DNA of 17,558 nucleotides, from contig JAOUFP010000008.1 of assembly GCA_029858145.1 (NCBI GenBank), forward strand, positions 1-17,558, in the 5' to 3' direction. This document shows, piece after piece, positions 14,562 to 17,558 of this stretch. Under the pieces are notes generated by a model. That model saw only the letters and a list, made by a program, of their open reading frames with translations. It did not search any database and was not told the origin of the DNA. The translations under genes were made by a program, and so were the position numbers. Position 1 is the first letter of the stretch, and every line of letters starts with the position of its first letter. Source of the stretch: Nitrospirota bacterium (GTDB taxonomy: Bacteria > Nitrospirota > Thermodesulfovibrionia > Thermodesulfovibrionales > UBA6898).

Positions 14562-14807
14562 ATGGCTGATTTAAAATCACAGACCCCTGCACAGACCCTT
14601 GATGTTCTGGGTCGCGTGTGCCCTTATCCACTTGTATTGACCAAAAAGGCTCTTGAGAAATTGCCGAGTGGCGGAGTCCTGAAGATTCTTACGGATGCAC
14701 CTGCATCTGCTGAAGATTCACTCCCGAGATTTGCCCAGGACAAGGGCTATCCTTTTGAAGTCGTAAAGCTGGCTGACAGCTGGGAAGTCTTTATCCAGAA
14801 GCCTTAG
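14562..14807 (+). CDS. tusA: TusA-like sulfur carrier
   Basis: The 81-residue protein has the TusA/SirA CPxP motif at C20 (RVCPYPLVLTKKAL), the glycine turn (PSGGVLKILTD) and the normal two-layer pattern and length. TusA proteins carry persulfide sulfur and pass it to TusD or DsrE and other acceptors. TGGAGG lies about 8 bases before the ATG. It is the last gene of the relay operon, followed by a strong stem-loop. YedF-type relatives share the motif, so the exact subgroup is open, but its place after DsrE- and DsrF-like genes supports a relay role. Confidence 0.88.
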   Translation: MADLKSQTPAQTLDVLGRVCPYPLVLTKKALEKLPSGGVLKILTDAPASAEDSLPRFAQDKGYPFEVVKLADSWEVFIQKP

Positions 14808-14818
14808 GTTTTTTCTGA

Positions 14819-14852
14819 GCAGGAGGGGCTTGAAGCGCTGAGCCCCTCCTGC
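14819..14852. terminator. Stem-loop between tusA and the converging BPL_N gene
   Basis: GCAGGAGGGGCT (14819-14830) and AGCCCCTCCTGC (14841-14852) form a perfect 12-bp stem with a 10-base loop. Neither strand has a T-run after the stem; instead T6 lies before it on the plus strand (14809-14814). It probably ends both converging units but is not a textbook intrinsic terminator. Confidence 0.65.
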
Positions 14853-14919
14853 CGCAGATTCGATCGCCCTCCATTAAATGATCAGTCAAATCATCTCCAT
14901 TCCAAAGCAATACGTTGCA

Positions 14920-16197
14920 TCAGCGCAGTTTGTTTTCTCTTGTGCTTATCAGGCAATACAGATAATTGTCCACTTCTGATATGAGTTCCTTGAACAGTCC
15001 ACCATGACTCTTTGAAGTTGAGAAGAGTTCCTTTCTCAGTGCCTGAATCTGGGGGGCGTCGCATGCTTCATACGTTATATGGCCATCGGACATGGCCGTC
15101 CTTTCCAAAAGCAGCAGTCTTTTTGCCTTTTCCACAAACGGGAAAAGCAGGCCTCTGATGTTTACAAGCATCTCTTCCTCTTCTTCGTCAGTCGTCAGAT
15201 CATGGCTGAGTGAGGCGATTTCATTGATCAAGATATACAGCGTACAGTATTCAAGTCCTCTTACGCCTCTCCGCCACTGAAGGAGCGCGGGATTTCTCCA
15301 GAACCAGAGGAAATTGCGGATGCCGAGGGAAATAAGCTCCGAGACAGCCGCTTGAATTTCTTCAACAACCGGCGACATCCTGCCGGCAGGTTCCGGATCT
15401 TCAGCAATCAGCGTCTGGCAGTTGCTTTTTCCGTTGTATGCAGCAAAATTTTTCCAGAGGTTTTTTAAGGCAATCATTCCGTTTGCGTCGTCTGGCGTAT
15501 CGAAATGGACGAGGGAGAGAATTACCGAGCCCTTCCCGTACGTGCCCTCGACGACTGCAGGTTCATCGAGCAACCGCTTTGGATCGAGATTAATTCCATA
15601 GATTTTTTCCAGCTCAGCCCAGTCACCGTAAGCGCTGACATCTCCTGTATTGAGATCTGAGCTGAACGCGTCAGGAAGTGCTTCGCCATAGGTAGCAAGT
15701 ATTTTTAAACCGCTGCCTTCAACGACAAACTGTGACGGCCACCATGCATGGAATATGCTCTCACCGATGTCGCTCCACAATGAATGGCCATTTGTATTGA
15801 GACGGATTCTTCCGCTGAAGCTGGGCACGCGGTCTCTTGTCGGTCTCCTCTTTATGTCGAGGAGACCTATGCCGTCCTGCGTGGCAAGGCCGGCACCGCC
15901 GCAAAATCCGAGATAGTGACCGCCATCCCGCACAAAGTTTCTGATCGCGGCAACACCTGAGTCCCCGAGAGCTTTTACCTTGTTTGAAGCCCAGCCCCCA
16001 GGCACAAAGAGAACCGTGCAGCCGGCAAGGCCTCCTTTTCTGATATCTTCAGCGCGAATCAGCTCAAAAGGCAGGGAGGCACTCTTCAGCGCCTTGTATG
16101 CCATTAATCCCCAGAGGAACGACTCATCCCAGAGGAATGCAAACCGTTTTTCGGGTAATGAATTCCCTTTGTTCTGCGTATTACCTGATGCCTGCAT
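14920..16197 (-). CDS. BPL_N-domain glutamine-amidotransferase-like protein
   Basis: The 425-residue protein has an N-terminal class I amidotransferase-like domain (about 18-260), with LFVPGGWAS and the elbow GFCGGAGLA carrying C99. It matches the BPL_N domain first seen at the N-terminus of fungal biotin-protein ligases. No ligase domain follows; instead residues from about 275 form a helical region with an EEEEEE cluster and leucine-rich stretches that I cannot assign. The start at 16197 overlaps the CbiG-CbiH stop by 17 bases, so the genes form one minus-strand unit; the ribosome site is weak and coupling may help. It could act on a cofactor or cap a peptide, but the reaction is unknown. 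Confidence 0.8.
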   Translation of the reverse strand: MQASGNTQNKGNSLPEKRFAFLWDESFLWGLMAYKALKSASLPFELIRAEDIRKGGLAGCTVLFVPGGWASNKVKALGDSGVAAIRNFVRDGGHYLGFCGGAGLATQDGIGLLDIKRRPTRDRVPSFSGRIRLNTNGHSLWSDIGESIFHAWWPSQFVVEGSGLKILATYGEALPDAFSSDLNTGDVSAYGDWAELEKIYGINLDPKRLLDEPAVVEGTYGKGSVILSLVHFDTPDDANGMIALKNLWKNFAAYNGKSNCQTLIAEDPEPAGRMSPVVEEIQAAVSELISLGIRNFLWFWRNPALLQWRRGVRGLEYCTLYILINEIASLSHDLTTDEEEEEMLVNIRGLLFPFVEKAKRLLLLERTAMSDGHITYEACDAPQIQALRKELFSTSKSHGGLFKELISEVDNYLYCLISTRENKLR

Positions 16198-17558
16198 TGT
16201 TGTACTGTCTTTTCTTCTCGTATCCCCTGGGGGTCACCATCCAGCCATCCCAGGCAAAGGTGTTTGAATTTCCGATAATGACTGTTGTCTGCATGCCGAT
16301 GTCGTGTTCCGTCATGTGCTCAAGGTCAGTAACCACAATCCGCTCATTTTCCCGCGTTGCACCGGTGACAAGGCCGACAGGGGTATCGGGTCTCCGGTGT
16401 CTCATGATAATTGCGCGGGCTTTGTCGATATGCTCCACCCTGCCTTTGCTCCTGGGATTATAGAGCGCTATGACAAAGTCTGCCATTGCAGCGGCAGCAA
16501 GCCTTTTTTCTATCAATTCCCAGGGAGTCAGCCTGTCAGAGAGGCTGATAGAGGCAAAGTCATGCATGAGCGGTGCGCCGAGTCTTGAAGCACAGGCATT
16601 CAGCGCCGAGATGCCAGGGATGACCTCGATTGCGGGTATCCCCTCAGTCTGGTGCTGTTCCTTTCTCATCAATTCAAATACCAGTCCCGCCATCGCGTAG
16701 ATTCCCGGGTCGCCTCCGCTGATAACTGACACTGTGCGTCCATTCGCGGCAAGTTCGAGCGCCTTGCGGCACCGGTCTATCTCCTGCGTCATGCCTGTCG
16801 ATACGATCTCTTTATCGCCGGTCAGTTCCTGGATGAGGTCAAGATATGTGCCATAGCCGACAATGACATCTGATTTTCGGATGGCCTTGCGGGCATAGGG
16901 GGTGATGTGATCAAGGCCTCCAGGGCCGGTCCCGACGATGAATATTTTGCCCTGGAGGGGAGAGGACTTTATGTTTTCTAACTCATTATTCATTACGCGC
17001 AACCCATTAGCGCTCTTAAGTTCCGCGACCGCAACCGTCACATTTCCGCTCTTTTGCTTCTGCACGAGCAATAGTTCGGCCTGCGCGGCAAGCAGGGCAG
17101 CGGGCTCTGCAACAGCCCTGGCGCCTGTGGCCCTGAACGCAGCCTCTGATACGGCGGTTCCCTTTACCCGGTTCAGTTCCTCTGCAGTAAATGCATTGAT
17201 CTCCAGGGAATATTTTTTTGCGAATGCGATCAAGCCCTCTTCATCGCCCTTCTTGTCAATCGTAGCGATGGAACGCGCCGAGGCAAAGGAAAGATTGTTT
17301 TCATCGAATGTCTTTTTGACGACGTCTTCGATCTCCTCTGCCGGCGTCCCCCTGTTGCAACCGATTCCGATGACAAGGTTGAGCGGCCTCAGGTAAAGCT
17401 TTTCGGTGATTTTACCGCTCTCTATTTTTTTCCTGTTCGTGATGAGGACATCGGCTGTTTCCGGATCGTCCGTCTTTATAAAGACACCCGGGAGTGGCAT
17501 GTCGACATCAGAATATACCTGTAATGATCCTTCATTGATCAGCCTCGTGCCGGCCCGG
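16181..17558 (-). CDS. cbiGH: CbiG-CbiH fusion, 5' end beyond window
   Basis: The frame is open to the window edge: 19 more codons (including LINEGSLQVYSDVD) stand before the first ATG at 17500, so the gene is partial and continues outside. The N-terminal part is CbiG (cobalt-precorrin-5A hydrolase): a mid region, then a C-terminal domain with LVIGIGCNRGTP. From about 184 residues after that ATG comes a complete CbiH/CobJ methyltransferase (IFIVGTGPGGLDHITP, VISGGDPGIYAMAG, VIPGISALNACASRLGAP, VIALYNPRSKGR). The two activities act close together in the anaerobic corrin ring-contraction pathway. The BPL_N gene overlaps the stop. It is the only clear cobalamin gene here apart from the CbiA-type enzyme. 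Confidence 0.95.
   Translation of the reverse strand, partial: RAGTRLINEGSLQVYSDVDMPLPGVFIKTDDPETADVLITNRKKIESGKITEKLYLRPLNLVIGIGCNRGTPAEEIEDVVKKTFDENNLSFASARSIATIDKKGDEEGLIAFAKKYSLEINAFTAEELNRVKGTAVSEAAFRATGARAVAEPAALLAAQAELLLVQKQKSGNVTVAVAELKSANGLRVMNNELENIKSSPLQGKIFIVGTGPGGLDHITPYARKAIRKSDVIVGYGTYLDLIQELTGDKEIVSTGMTQEIDRCRKALELAANGRTVSVISGGDPGIYAMAGLVFELMRKEQHQTEGIPAIEVIPGISALNACASRLGAPLMHDFASISLSDRLTPWELIEKRLAAAAMADFVIALYNPRSKGRVEHIDKARAIIMRHRRPDTPVGLVTGATRENERIVVTDLEHMTEHDIGMQTTVIIGNSNTFAWDGWMVTPRGYEKKRQYNNAGIR

Noticed and set aside
1..17558. CRISPR arrays, tRNA or rRNA genes, insertion sequences
   Set aside because: I saw no regularly spaced repeats, no tRNA-like cloverleaf, and no transposase or integrase motifs in any frame.

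Overview
This window carries an almost complete dissimilatory sulfite reduction (dsr) locus of the reductive type. It comes from an anaerobic, sulfate- or sulfite-respiring bacterium. DsrD, a full DsrMKJOP membrane complex with a triheme DsrJ, and no visible dsrL all point to sulfite reduction rather than sulfur oxidation. Base composition is moderate and looks even across the window. Packing dsrAB, dsrD, a dsrN-like gene, dsrC and dsrMKJOP into one locus fits Nitrospirota (Thermodesulfovibrio-like) or some Desulfobacterota. I lean to the former, but the sequence alone does not settle the taxon.

Layout. Bases 1-2086 hold the 3' half of dsrA, then dsrB and dsrD, all on the plus strand. A small cysteine-cluster (YkgJ-type) gene faces them on the minus strand (2154-2846), with a two-way terminator between. 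From 3105 to 5515 there is a plus-strand unit: a CbiA/DsrN-type a,c-diamide synthase (probably a siroheme or corrinoid amidase), a helical-repeat protein of the DVU0298 type, and a small zinc-ribbon protein. An AT-rich, gene-free stretch of 323 bases with a leader stem-loop precedes dsrC (5839-6174), which has its own terminator. A lone RsbRD-N-type sensor-domain gene then leads into dsrM, dsrK, dsrJ, dsrO and dsrP (6966-11982), tightly spaced or overlapping. A 2[4Fe-4S] ferredoxin gene follows, with its own candidate promoter and tandem terminators.

A minus-strand alpha/beta hydrolase gene (12319-13338) separates this from a second plus-strand operon (13460-14807). That operon encodes DsrH/TusB-like, DsrE/TusD-like, DsrF/TusC-like and TusA-like proteins, a sulfur-relay set usually discussed for sulfur oxidizers or tRNA thiolation. 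The window ends with a converging minus-strand pair: a BPL_N-type glutamine-amidotransferase-like protein and, upstream of it, a CbiG-CbiH fusion of cobalamin biosynthesis cut by the window edge.

How the parts fit. DsrAB reduces sulfite at siroheme and loads sulfur onto the C-terminal cysteines of DsrC; DsrD stimulates DsrAB. DsrMKJOP re-reduces the DsrC trisulfide with electrons from menaquinol or the periplasm. The CbiA/DsrN enzyme probably tailors siroheme. The ferredoxin may supply or accept electrons. The sulfur-relay operon could carry persulfide sulfur to or from DsrC or another acceptor. The most interesting feature is this relay beside dsrD, together with several conserved-looking but unassigned accessory genes.
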